A stretch of DNA of 64,000 bases from NCBI GenBank assembly GCA_018389105.1, contig JACATO010001007.1:166501-230500 (forward strand), read 5' to 3'. The notes below the pieces were generated by a model. The model did not search any database and was not told the DNA's origin. It saw only the letters and a list, made by a program, of their open reading frames with translations. The translations under genes were made by a program, and so were the position numbers. Numbering within the stretch: position 1 is the first letter of the stretch; each line of letters opens with the position of its first letter. Source of the DNA: Nautilus pompilius (Eukaryota; Mollusca; Cephalopoda; Nautilida; Nautilidae). This document shows positions 1 to 11,000 of the stretch, piece after piece.

Positions 1-1547
1 CCGGATGAGTCACTTCATCGTTAAACACAAGAAATCCTTCCAAGACGGAGAGATGATAAAAGAGGCATTCGTTGAAGCGGCTGACTCGTTGTTTCGAGAC
101 TTTAAAAACAAACCAGAAATATTATCTTCAATAAAAGCTCTCCAGCTATCAATAAGTACAGTTACACGGAGCTGTGAAACATTGGCCGAGGATTTGACCC
201 AGAAACTTTGGAGGGATATTGCGGACTGCGAGTGTTTCTCACTGCAATTGGACGAGTCTACAGACTTGAGTGACACAGACCATTTGTGCATTTTTATTCG
301 TATGGTGTTTACGGATATGAATGCAAAAAGAGGAGCTATTAACAGTATTGCCCATGAAAGAACACACGCGTGGAGAGGACATTTTTCAATCTTTCAGAAA
401 TTTTGAGAAAACTCAACTCCCACTGTGCAAATTGGTGTCCATCACCACGGACAGTGCGCCCGCGATGGTTGGCCAATCGTCGAATGGATTTATTGCCAAG
501 TGTAAAGATGATGATGCCTTCCCCGACTTCCTCAGTTACCACTGCATAATACACCAACAAGCTTTATGCATAAAAATGCTCAACATGAAAGAGATAATGG
601 ATGTGGCAACGAAGATCGCCTGTTCTATTCGCGCCAGATCTCTTCAAAGACGGCTCTTCCGTGTGCATCTGGAGAAGGCGGAAAGCGACCACACCGAATT
701 GTTGCTACACACTGACGTAAGATGGCTTAGTCGAGGGAAATTCCTGCAAAGATTTCGAGAGCTCTGTCCCGAGATTAAGGAGTTTTTCCTTGTATCTAAA
801 CATGCAGAATACAACCAACTAAATGACGATCAGTGGCTACTGGATTTGGCATTTTTAACTGATCTGACCAACATGTTAAATGACCTTAATATTGAGCTGC
901 AAGGAAAAGACAAAACAGTGGTCAATATGATCAGCGCAGTTAATGCGGTCAAACGAAAATTGCAACATCTGTGCTCAAAGCTCCAGCGCCATGATTTGTC
1001 AAACTTCCAGAACCTCGTGTCAGAGCTGGAGACGCAAGGGAAGGCGTGTGCGCAACTTGACATTGGACGCTGCACAGAGCAGGTTGAAAACTGTCTGTCA
1101 GACTTTAACAAACGGTTTCAAGACTTTGCTTTATTGGAGCCAATTGCTACATTCATGTGCTACCCGTTTCAGCAGGATGCTGAGGTTGATTTACTCGCAT
1201 AAAAAATTGCAACACTCTTTCACCTGAACTCGTCTGGAGTGGAGGATGAGATTTTCAGACTACAAGCTGACATTGAGCTGAAGTCCAGGGCTCATGGACA
1301 GTTTTGGAACTTACTCACAGAGGAAAAGTACCCCAACATGAGGAAATGTGCTACCTCCTTGACTGCATTATTCGGCTCCACTTATTTATGTGAGTCAGCC
1401 TTTTCCCACATGAAGATTATTAAGTCCAAATACCGTTCCACCATGACTGATGATCATTTGGAAGTGTGCTTGAGGCTGGCTATCAGCAGCTACTGCCCGG
1501 ACTATGCATCCCTGGCTGATTCCATTCAGTGCAAGTCATCAGAGTAA
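1..1547 (+). pseudogene. hAT-superfamily transposase, 5'-incomplete, frameshifted
   Basis: This is the C-terminal three quarters of a hAT transposase of the GTF2IRD2/ZBED-like group, a nuclear cut-and-paste DDE recombinase. The reading frame is open to the left edge, so the N-terminus (normally a BED zinc finger) lies outside the window. Visible landmarks in order are LQLDESTD (first catalytic Asp, near 250), ITTDSAPAMVG (second Asp, near 460), HCIIHQQALC, DVRWLSRGKFLQRF, and the C-terminal hATC dimerisation block with STYLCESAFSHMK (catalytic Glu) and a YRSTMTDDHLE tail. Two breaks disable it: a one-base shift in the A5 run at 325-329, where the frame passes from the ORF at 5-406 to that at 321-1202, and an in-frame TAA at 1200-1202, after which the same frame continues to the stop at 1545-1547. 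Family assignment is firm; the exact hAT clade is not. Confidence 0.88.
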
Positions 1548-1702
1548 GGTAATGACAAAAAATGTACAGATACATTCAATAAATATACAAACTCAATATA
1601 TTCAAAAATAAAGATATGTTTTGCATTTTTATAGTAGGTAGATCATTTCAACTTGGTCATTTTATAAGTAGTTCGCAAGCTGAAAAGTGTTTGTCACCCC
1701 TG
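1..1702 (+). mobile_element. hAT DNA transposon, right part with 3' terminal inverted repeat
   Basis: The transposase remnant is followed by AATAAA-type signals (about 1579-1612) and by a terminus reading GTGTTTGTCACCCCTG at 1687-1702. The reverse complement of this starts CAGGGGTGAC, typical of hAT ends. The next 8 bp, CTCTACAG (1703-1710), have the length and the central TA expected of a hAT target duplication. The left end is outside the window, so the duplication cannot be confirmed. Confidence 0.72.
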
Positions 1703-1843
1703 CTCTACAGTAAAGGCATGTGCTGATACAGTGTATTGTGACTGGTTGTCATGCAAGCAATCAGAAAGAGCCAGACCTCCAGGAAGACTATAAAAGTACA
1801 GATAGTGAGTTCACTGTGGTGTGGTTAAGATGTGGTGAATACT

Positions 1844-2837
1844 ATGGTTCCTGGGGAGGAAATGTCACGTGACGTGTGTACAGAAATCAAGGCCTTAGCC
1901 GGTGAAGGATTCTCCGTGTGGCAGGTTGCAGCGCAACGTCGTGTTTCAGAAAGAGCTGCGTGCAAGACTCTGGAGCCGGATACGTGAACCTGCCACTGTT
2001 GACAATAGACGCCGTCAAGGAAGAAAGTCCCAACTCTCAGAAACTGATATCAAGTACCTCAGGGTGTGGTTCTTTAAGTGATATACTATAAGCCAGTGAG
2101 ATCTTGCAAATGACGTAACTGCAAGTAAGGGTGGTAACGTTTCTTCAAGAACAGTAGGATACACAAAACGCCAAATGGTCTCAATGGACGTGTAGCTCCC
2201 CGAATGTCTTTTCTGGGAAGAACAGTGAAGCTGAAATGAACCAAAAAATAAGATAAAACAGTGGGATGACCAAGCCTAGGAGAAGGCTTTTCTTACAGAT
2301 AAGTCCAAATAATTAACGGCAGTATGATCGAAGGCATACCGCAAAGGGGCACAGCAGTTAGTGTACAAGAGTACAACAAAGCATGAAGATGGACCAATAT
2401 ATGTGCGGGACTTATCAGTAAAAAGTGTCAAAGATTTGCATAAAATTGCTGGTATATTCACTGCCGACAGATGCAGGCAGGTTCTCGTCATGCCATTATC
2501 TAAGGAGGACATCTGATCTTATAATATAATAATGACCCCGAGCATACCGCCAATGTAGTAAAACATTATCTGGAACATAAAGAGGCTGATGGAACAATTA
2601 CAGAGATGTCTTGGCCTGCATAAAGTTCTCATAAGAACAGCACTGAGGCTACATGGGGTTATGTGGTTAGTGAGAAGGTCAAACAGCAGATAAAAGCCGT
2701 GGATAGATTTCTGAGAGAGTGCTACAGGATACTTAGAACAGTCTACAGTCATACACTGATAGCCTTTATGGGAACCTGAAAACAAGAGGTCATGCTGTCA
2801 TGTTCTACATAAAAAGGAATTATGTATCAAATACTAA
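1844..2837 (+). pseudogene. Decayed Tc1-like transposase
   Basis: Relic of a Tc1/mariner transposase. An open segment of 47 codons starts at the ATG at 1844 and contains the first helix-turn-helix (EIKALAGEGFSVWQVAAQRR). After a shift near 1973 the next frame gives RIREPATVDNRRRQGRKSQL and SETDIKYLR (GRK linker region), then ASKGGNVSSRTV. A long divergent stretch follows, in which the segment holding the first catalytic Asp is not recognisable. Further on, VKDLHKIAGIFTADRCRQVL (about 2425-2485), NNDPEHTANVVKHYLEHKEAD (second catalytic Asp, about 2528-2590) and a WGYVV...IKAVDRF tail are clear. At least four shifts or stops are needed to thread it. It lies right after the hAT end and before the MULE, same strand. 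Terminal repeats were not identified. Confidence 0.72.
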
Positions 2838-3061
2838 TGCACCGTACAACGTATTCATTTTGTATGTGTATACTTTCTGTAATAATCCATTGTTTGTGTG
2901 TTAAACGTATTCATCCATTCAATAAGAACTGGTTAATTTTCGACACGCTGAAAATGCTGCAATGGTTTCTCAACCATCTGCTGTCGATCCGAATTCTGCA
3001 GCTCTTATTAAGGATCCAGGCCCGTTGCCCGCCGCCTTCTTTCCCTGTTTTCATAACTTAA

Positions 3062-3320
3062 ATGTCTACATCACGGAGTGCGTTGGATCTATCTGTCCAT
3101 GGAGGAAACAAGCCAGTTCTTGATGGATATATTTATACTGTGCAGAAGATCCTTGTAAATGGTGTGATGACATACGAATGCGAAAGACGAGGGCGAGGAA
3201 TGTGCGAGGTCACGACGGCCATGTTGGTGGCAGACCTCACGAGCATGCTCGTGCTCCTGGCGCACCAAGACCGGAAACGCTGCGTGTTCATGATGTTATA
3301 GAGCGCAGAGCGATAGACGG
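3062..3320 (+). pseudogene. FLYWCH zinc-finger segment of a MULE transposase
   Basis: The ORF from the ATG at 3062 reads GGNKPVLDGYIYTVQK and then YECERRGRGMC, the first half of a FLYWCH zinc finger (aromatic residues plus the Cys pair). The zinc-ligand His pair is found in another frame as PHEHARAPGAPRPETLRVHD (about 3239-3298), so a single shift near 3236 splits the finger. FLYWCH domains of this kind are the DNA-binding N-terminus of animal MULE transposases, and the DDE domain follows downstream on the same strand. Weak continuity of the linker can be followed (RRTIRKQRKLLGT, about 3412-3450) up to about 3498, where the homology stops. Confidence 0.72.
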
Positions 3321-3498
3321 CGAGGAAACAGCGCAGTAGATCATTTCACATTCCGTATCATCTATACCCGAGGCTTCCTCTGTATAATTTTCCAGCTATC
3401 GGTTCAACTCGCCGTACCATTCGTAAGCAAAGAAAGCTTCTGGGAACACTCATCCTATTTCAACCAATCTTGCTGAATTAATCATACCGGAACAGTAA

Positions 3499-3815
3499 AA
3501 GGTAACGATTCTCTTTTACTGTTCTAAGGATATCATAACATCAATTACGCAAACTCAGACTTATGAGAGTATTTAAGTAAATATATTAATTGTTGCCTCT
3601 ATATCTAAGTTACCCAGGTCGGAACTCACTTAGATAATAACTTCAGAAGTTGTCTTCGTGACTAATTTCATCGTTGCTTTCTTGATATCTTATTGGATTA
3701 GCTAGTTTCTTATGTATTTTATGTTGCTGGAAATACGATAATAATGATAAGAATGACAAAGAAATATAAATTTCCATGATTACTTTCTTCAATATGACAG
3801 AAACAACATAAACCA
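3499..3815. other. AT-rich insertion splitting the MULE transposase
   Basis: Recognisable transposase sequence ends at LAELIIPE (about 3471-3498) and resumes at VPSFASDTSLTLLPN (about 3820). About 315 bp of AT-rich DNA without coding signal lie between. Its left end has an inverted repeat, AACAGTAAAAG (3491-3501) against CTTTTACTGTT. It may be a small non-autonomous element, but no clean second end or target duplication is visible. Confidence 0.4.
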
Positions 3816-3819
3816 CCGT

Positions 3820-4727
3820 GTTCCATCATTTGCATCTGATACCTCCTTGACTCTACTCCCAAACTCTGATGATTGGCTTGCTGATGGTACTTTTAAGGTT
3901 ATTCCGGAGCATTTTTTTATCAGTTGTACACCATCCATTCCTCGAATGAACACTACATAATCCCGTGTGTTTATGCATTACTCCCCAACAAGCAAAAAGC
4001 CACATACACCAGTGTTCTGCAACAATTTCTCAACATCAAACCGCAACTCAATCCCAGCTCAATAACGACTGACTTTGAATCTGCAGCTATCAATGCTACA
4101 TACACCATCTTCTCAGATGCAACCAAGAAAGGATGTTTCTATCACCTCTCCCAGTGTGTGTACCGCAAGGTCCAGGAAGCTGGTTTACAATGGTTGTATG
4201 CCGAAGATAATGACTTTTTCACCATCAGTTCGCATGCTACCGGCCTCGCCTTCGTTCCAGAGGAAGAGGTCATTGATGCCCTTGAGATGTTGCAGGAAGA
4301 GCTACTAGAAGAAGCCATGGTAATCTGTGACTGCTTTGAGGACACATTCATAGGCCGTGAACATGGTCGTGGTCTTCGTCGCCATCGACAACAACCAGGG
4401 TTTCCAATCTCTCTTTGGAACATCATGACAGAACTGAAAGATAATTGTCACGCACGAACAACCATGTTGAGAGCTGGCATCGGAAATTCCAAACAAACGT
4501 TGCTGCTCATTATCCGAACAAGTGGAGATTTTTTGATGTGTTAAGAAGAGGACAGGCCCTAACCGATGTTTCAAGTAACCAGATGATTGCTGGTCAACCA
4601 CCTGCACCACACGCAACTTCAGATAAGTAGGAAATCCATCAGAACAATTGTTGAAACGTATGAGAACAAACATGTAATGGATTATCTGCGTGCTATGCCC
4701 ACAGTATTTCATTCTAAAGTTATGTGA
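3820..4727 (+). pseudogene. MULE-type transposase DDE domain, frameshifted
   Basis: Catalytic part of a Mutator-like transposase. Visible motifs are NSDDWLADGTFKVIPEHF (first Asp, about 3865-3915), YTIHSSNEHYIIPCVYALLP, SSITTDFESAAINA (second Asp, about 4060-4095), KKGCFYHLSQCVYRKVQ (C/H motif), and SRTNNHVESWHRKFQTNV (third acidic residue, about 4446-4500), then a tail ending FHSKVM and TGA at 4725-4727. The frame changes at the T7 run 3912-3918, near 4440 and near 4612, so no intact protein can be made. With the FLYWCH segment upstream this is one element; its terminal repeats were not found. Confidence 0.85.
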
Positions 4728-5333
4728 CTATTAGAAAATTCATCGAAAATCAATAACTAATATTCTGGCAGTTGTGTTTTTTTTAATGTAGGCATATTAC
4801 CTCAACAATTTTTATTACCTCCCTTGACATATATATTAACTATGTAAACTTATGGATAATAAAAGAAGAAATAAATAACAAGTTGTTGCTTTAATTCAAA
4901 ATTTATTGAGGGAAGAAAACTCCAGCAGGAAAAATACCGGGGGCAACGGACAGGGAGACAACCGGCATGATCCCCTTATTGACTCTGTGATAAGATGTTT
5001 TGTTTTTCTTTTGTTTTTGGAGCTACCCCATTTCACAGGAACTAAGTTTATCAATAATCCACTAGGTGGTTTGCTGGCTCAACTTGATAGCATAATATAT
5101 TTTCGTGTTTTGTACGTCGACAATGACGTAGTTGGCGATCAACAACACGTTCAGCGGTAGACGAGCAAGCCTCACAAAATTTTACGACGATACGATGTAC
5201 ACAACCATTTAGTATCTCTAGATTTTGGAGATCCATATCTCACTTCATTTTGGCCACTCTCTGACCGGTCAGTCGGGTGAAAAAGAAACAATCATGAACA
5301 TCAGATGTATTTAGCGATTTTACCTCTCTCTTT
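4728..5333. other. Spacer after the MULE, no gene recognised
   Basis: AT-rich DNA with an AATAAA-like signal near 4858. The minus strand has a 61-codon ORF (5236-5051) with a Cys/His-rich stretch (CVHRIVVKFCEACSS) that continues, with stops, leftward. I do not recognise it; it may be another decayed element or chance. Confidence 0.35.
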
Positions 5334-5356
5334 CACACACACACACACACACACAA
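5334..5356. repeat. (CA)n microsatellite
   Basis: Uninterrupted CA dinucleotide tract of about 11 units. Confidence 0.95.
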
Positions 5357-5616
5357 AACTGCGCTATCTCGCCACCACCTAAAACAGGGGTTTGTCTGGC
5401 TGTAATGGTGAAAAATGTATGGTTTTATATTTCAGCAAATTTCCACATTATTCTGTTATGGTCCTGTATTTTATGTATAAAAACTAACTCTTTTGTCAAA
5501 AAGCATGTTTTATTTTTATGTTAATTTTTTAATATAGATATTAAATAAATATTTGTATTACTTGCCTCTTTTGTTGATCAGAGCCATCGTTAATAACAAT
5601 TAATTATATATATATA

Positions 5617-5734
5617 CAGGGTGCGGCAAAATGATCTGACACATTTGTATTTTTAATAAAAGCCAAAGAGAGTAAAGAACGAAAAATGTGTTTTTATTTT
5701 CGAAATGTACATAGAATGCCATTTTGTTTCATTT
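5617..5734 (+). repeat. Left terminal inverted repeat of the mariner-like element
   Basis: 118-bp repeat starting CAGGGTGCGGCAAAAT after a TA. It is inversely repeated at 6829-6946. Confidence 0.95.
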
Positions 5735-5751
5735 CGTTTACAGTTGCCGAC

Positions 5752-6834
5752 ATGAATTGGACGGGCGAACATCGCGCTTTCATCGTGGAAACCTTTATCA
5801 AAAACAACGAATCCGTAATTGCAACACAAAGAGCATTCCGTGTACACTTCAGGCTTGGTAGACATGATCCCGTACCTACTCGAAACACGATTTTGCTGTG
5901 GGTTACCAACTTTAGAGCTAGTGGATCAGCATTGAAACGAAAATCAACCGGCCGACCTCGGACTGCCAGAACTCCGGAAAATGTGGCAGCGGTAAGAGGT
6001 TCAGTTCAACAGTCTCCACGACGTTCGGCACGGAAACACGCCGCTGCTCTTAGCCTTTCCGATAGAAGTTTGCGAAGAATTCTTCACATGGAACTGCAAA
6101 TGCATCCGTACAAAATGCTGTTGGCACAACAACTCAGCGAAAGAGACTTTAAAACTCGCAGAGCATCGTGTTTGGAAATTCAACAACATGTCCCCCGTGC
6201 AGCTGTTGTGTTGTTCAGTGACGAGGCGCATTTTCACCTGTGTGGCAGCGTGAATAAGCAAAACTTTTGATACTGGGCCGAGAACAACCCTCGTGAGTTG
6301 CACCAACGCCCTTTGCATTGTCCTCGTGTAACCGTATGGTGTGCGGTAGCAGAATTTGGCATTTGGGGTCCTTACTTCTTCGAAGAAGACAATGTAACAG
6401 TGACTGTGAACTCTGATCGATATTGTGTGATGCTAGAGACTTTTCTGAAACCCAAATTGAATGAACTTGACGATAAGGACAATGTCTGGTTTAAACAGGA
6501 TGGGGCAACAGCCCACACTTCTCGACGTGCGATGGGAATTTTGAGGGAGATGTTCCCCGGTCATTTGATTTCATTGCGTGGTGACATCGGTTGGCCCGCC
6601 CGATCACCTGATTTGAACCCGTGTGATTTTTTTCTGTGGGGATATCTGAAATCAAAGGTATACACTCATCGCCCTCGATCTATTGAGCGATTAAAAGATG
6701 TCATTCGCCAAGAAATTGCTGCCATTCCACATGAAATGACCTGCCGGGTTATGGACAACTTTCGTGAACGCCTTCGACAGTGTGTGGACAATAACGGTAC
6801 CCACTTGAGTGATTTAATTTTTAAAACTAAATGA
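5752..6834 (+). pseudogene. Mariner-like transposase (DD41D), one in-frame stop
   Basis: Transposase of 360 codons that would cut and paste the surrounding element. I chose the ATG at 5752 because the protein begins MNWTGEHRAFIVETF, the usual start of this group (helix-turn-helix / DUF4817-like N-terminus), and the ATG at 5686 lies inside the terminal repeat. A GRPR AT-hook-like motif is at about residue 68. The catalytic residues are visible: D157 in LFSDEAHFHL, D250 in WFKQDGATAHT, and D292 in SPDLNPCDFFLWG. Spacing from the second to the third is 41 residues, so DD41D, a spacing reported for the rosa-like lineage rather than classic DD34D mariners. Codon 173 is TGA (6268-6270) and the same frame continues to 6834, so one nonsense change accounts for the inactivation; TGA could derive from CGA by a C-to-T transition. 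Confidence 0.93.
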
Positions 6835-6946
6835 AACAAAATGGCATTCTATGTACATTTCGAAAATAAAAACAAATTTTTCGTTCTTTACTCCATTTGG
6901 CTTTTATTAAAAATACAAATGTGTCAGATCATTTTGCCGCACCCTG
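6829..6946 (-). repeat. Right terminal inverted repeat of the mariner-like element
   Basis: Inverse copy of 5617-5734 with three differences, followed by TA at 6947-6948. Confidence 0.95.
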
Positions 6947-6948
6947 TA

Positions 6949-7963
6949 TATACTTATTCGGATATTATAGGTATATGTAATAATGAGAATTATGCATAAG
7001 TCCATTCGAATAAGTATCAGAAAAACTCACTTACAATCATGGCTTCAGCTGTTACCAGTTGTTTTATTAAACTGCATCAGTCATTCATCAGGTCATATTA
7101 GTCTGTACAATAAAGTTCAACAATAAATAGATTTGAGAATATTTCTCATTTTGCTGGTTTACTAAATAAGGATACAAGGAAAAGAAATAGCCATTAATAC
7201 GATTCTTAAACTGATTAAATTTACACTTGCTGGTAATTTGTCCATCTCATTAACAACTATATGAATAAAATATTTCTAATACCTAATAAAAGGGATTGAA
7301 ATTTTGGTTTAATTTTTTTCCAAATTGAAAAAAATAATTTTAACGATGCTGAAAAAAGGGAAGAAAGACGATTTATCTTATTTTCTGTTAGTTAGTATTT
7401 TCCGAATAAACAAGTTAAAATTATGCAGAACAATTTCATTTCCACTCTCTTTCACGTATCTGAGAAGATTTCTACATGCAATATCTACTTTTTAATACTG
7501 ATTTTAAGACTCTAAATTTTCAAATACAACAAGATCGTTATAAAATTCCCGACTCCTGTTTGTTGGTGATTTTATTACAAAATAATTTTTTTTAAAAAAA
7601 AATTTTTTTTTCTTTTCTGTTTTTGTTCTGTCGTTTTGTTGCCTAATGTCTGGTGGGGAAGGATACGAAATCGATTTGCCCTGGGACTTTGGCATCCGTT
7701 TTTGGTTCTCCATTACCGGCTTTTCATATGTTATCACATTTTCTGTATTATCACTTCATCATAGCAACTCCTGGAAAGAAGACTCTTTCAGTAGCAGACT
7801 TCCTGTATTGATACTCATGAAATTTCTCATGTTGTTGCAGATTTTGAGCAATCTCCCTTTACTAAAAGCGCAATTATGTTGTTGTTTTTCTTATTTATGT
7901 CGTCACAAGGAATGTGGCGTATTCGGGTTTGAAATGAGAATCCATCCTATTTTGTCAGATAGT
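6949..7963. other. AT-rich spacer, no gene recognised
   Basis: About 1 kb of AT-rich sequence including a T8-A9-T9 homopolymer block around 7586-7611. The ORF at 7646-8098 reads mostly through the following (AAT)n repeat as poly-Asn and is not credible as a gene. Confidence 0.5.
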
Positions 7964-8087
<124 letters not shown>

Positions 8088-11000
8088 GCAAACAATAGCT
8101 ATATTATGGCAAGTCTGAAAGTGAGTGTGTTTCCTATTGTATTTTCATTCTTCTATGCGCGCCAACCTATGCCAGCAGATCTATTAAAGCGCGGCTACAC
8201 GAAACTGTAACCTATTGTCGGTATCGAAGAAGACGATTACAGAAAGAAGCAGCCAAATTGAATGCAACAAGAAAATTGTAACTAAATATCTGAAAGGAAT
8301 ACCAATACAGGTACGATAACACTTTTTTGTGAGAATCACCCAGCAGATTAGTAGCTAATCAAAACTTCCATCACCTCCCCGTGGGTTATAGAAAAAGTAA
8401 ATTGTCTGTCATCGTTAGTTGCCATGTTTTTATACTCGCAAAGGAAGTAGATAATTGACGCCCTCTGGTGATGGACAGTGACACTCCACTGCCTTTTGAC
8501 AACTTGTTTGTGCCCCAAGAGTGTAGTGTCTGCTGTTTCTGTAATCTTGTTTCTAAAGTGGTCAAGGCTTATTCAATGTTTTGAAGTGATCTCATTACGT
8601 GGAGTAAATTCTAAGAGAGCAAAAAAAAAAAGAAAGAGAAATCGGAAATACAAATCAACTTTTTTTTTTTTAGCTCTTCATCGGAAGCTTCTCAGTGCTG
8701 GCAGAAACTAGAATAGTTTTAAAACAGTAATAAGGGAAAGTACACAAGCTCAACTTTAAAAAAAAATAAAAACAGCATCAAAGAAATAAAATAGTTTGAG
8801 TTAGCAAACAACTTATTTAACTTTGGTATTTGTACAGCTCGTGTAAGATGTTTTACCACAATTTCAATATTTTGGGTAATACAGCATAAGCTGCAAATCT
8901 GTGGGTAGGGGCACTGAAAACTATTACTTTTAATATGTTTTCTGCATAAGCTAGCTTGCCTATTAATTCAAATTGATTCTTTCTCTAAGAATCCGTAAGC
9001 TACCTTAAAAAGACTTCTCTGAGGGTCAAAGCGATAAAATATATCGGTTGTTTCTTGAGAAGTCATTAACTCTACAACCGGATACAGGCCTGAAAATGAT
9101 ATTTTTTAAATTAAAAGAACAACAATGCAATAAATCCTGTAGTCTTCCAACTTTCGAGTTGTCTCGTGCTGTCGTTGATGTCCTTTTTTATCGTATGTCT
9201 GCAAGCAAAAGTGAACGCAGAATGCGGGAGATTGGTGGGGAAGTGGCTTGGTTTGTGTCTTGCTCCCGTCTCAGCGAGCTAGGTAAATCTACTCCAAGAT
9301 GATTAAAAGAAAAAAAAATTGCATCCGGAAAAAATCTATCTGCGTATAGTGGAGACAACTATAGGACCAGGCTATAGAAGTCGCGCACTTATTCTCTCAA
9401 GATTCGACTTCCGCGTCACCACGGAACTGACTTGCTGAAACACTTGGTGTGATGTGACATCACGTTAGTTACAGACACCGTGAAAAAGATCAGCTATTTT
9501 GATATTAATGTTTAACGATGTTCAAACTCTATTTCTACTGGTATTTCATTTTCAAAATAATAGAGTACATTGGTATTGAGAAGACTGAGGCGAGTTGTTA
9601 CAAGAGTAAATTGTTGTAGAACATTCGCTATACTAAACAGAATCTAAGAGATTACTGCCATAGACTCTCCGACAAAGAATCGGAATGACAAGAAATGTGA
9701 ACTGAGGAAGCATCTGTTAGCTTTGCGATCGAAAGTGGAGTTCTGACACTGTCTTCTTCTCAACGTGAAAGACAGGGCTGGTGAAGATTGTTTTTACAAT
9801 ATTCAAAGTACTCATGCCACCGCAAAGCATCGTCAAACAAAGGACTTTTATATAGCCTTAATTCGGTGCTAAGTATTGTTGGTGTAGGACTCGACATCTG
9901 TATTTCTAGATGCAAGAGAATAGCTGACAGCCAAGATAACAAACAAAATGTAGAGAGAATTTGCTCATAGACTGAAGAGGAAGAGAAGTCGTATTGTCAA
10001 ATAAATAGAGAGAAAGAGGGTTAAGCCGACACCATACAAGCAAGAATGTTAGACAAACAAGAAAGAACTGCTTATTGAAAAAAAATTGAATGAATTTAAT
10101 CAGTTGTAATGAGTTAAAAAACTTGTGTATTTAATGAAATTTAATTTCTTCATTATAACTTTTACCGCCATCTTCTTAGTTAGCAGTTTAAGAAATTTAA
10201 ATAGGTAGTATCTGCGATGATCTTGGCTTTCGCTTTCACATATTCTTGAACTTACTGTATTTATCTAATGTTATTATGCATATTTAGAATGATATAATGC
10301 CGCAAAACTGGAATTATTGATATTACCTACTCTAGTTGATAATATGAGAACTCAATATTTTGTGTCAGGAAGACTGGAAAAGAAGAGAAACTCCAAATTT
10401 TGAAACCAGTCTAATTTATGAAGTGTGCATACAAATTTTGGCTTGCTTGGCTTTTTGAAAAGTTAGTAAAATCTTACTTCATGCTTGATTCTGCATGATG
10501 GAATGCAGCTATTGAGAAGTCTCCTAGTGATTTCCATTAATGAAAAATTGCATATCTGATTGGGTGTTTTTAATCAGAATAATTCTAATACAAATTTTAA
10601 AAAAATCAGATATATCTAATTCACGTCGGATTGACGGAATTTCGTATGGTTGATCTTTGCTTGAATGAAGCGAAAATGAAAATGTGAAGAATTTACGATG
10701 CCAAAAATTATAGGCAGTTGAAAAGAAGCTTTCAAGAAAGAGAAGTCAGTATAATAATTCTGAAAATTCGAAAAATAAGGGTTTATCGAATAATGTTTCT
10801 TATAATAGATTTACAAATTGGGGTAGTGAAACGTTTCGGATAACACTAGATGTTTAGACATCTCTTGTCAAAAAGGAAAGCTCGTTTCTGTCTTGGCAAA
10901 GTTATGTTAGATCATAAGACAGAGATTATTCCTTGAAGTCTCTGTTTTTATTCTTCCCTGAGAATATAAGTTACACTTCCCTTTAGTTTGTATAACACTT

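Larger units (their letters stand above)
5617..6946 (+). mobile_element. Mariner-like element with 118-bp TIRs (DD41D type), near complete
   Basis: A 1,330-bp DNA transposon bounded by CAGGGTGCGGCAAAAT and its inverse and flanked by TA on both sides (5615-5616 and 6947-6948). This is the TA duplication used by the IS630-Tc1-mariner group. The inverted repeats span 5617-5734 and 6829-6946 and differ at 3 of 118 positions by my count. The left repeat ends 17 bp before the transposase ATG and the right repeat overlaps the stop codon. The near-identical ends mean a fairly recent insertion. Both ends look usable, so the copy could still be moved by transposase from elsewhere (inference). Confidence 0.95.

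Noticed and set aside
2988..3017. Polylinker-like run of GAATTC, CTGCAG and GGATCC sites (vector contamination?)
   Set aside because: Sites are spaced by ordinary sequence, flanking DNA is MULE-like on one side, and no vector backbone is seen.
5686..5751. Upstream ATG as the mariner transposase start
   Set aside because: It lies inside the left terminal inverted repeat; the conserved protein start is at 5752.
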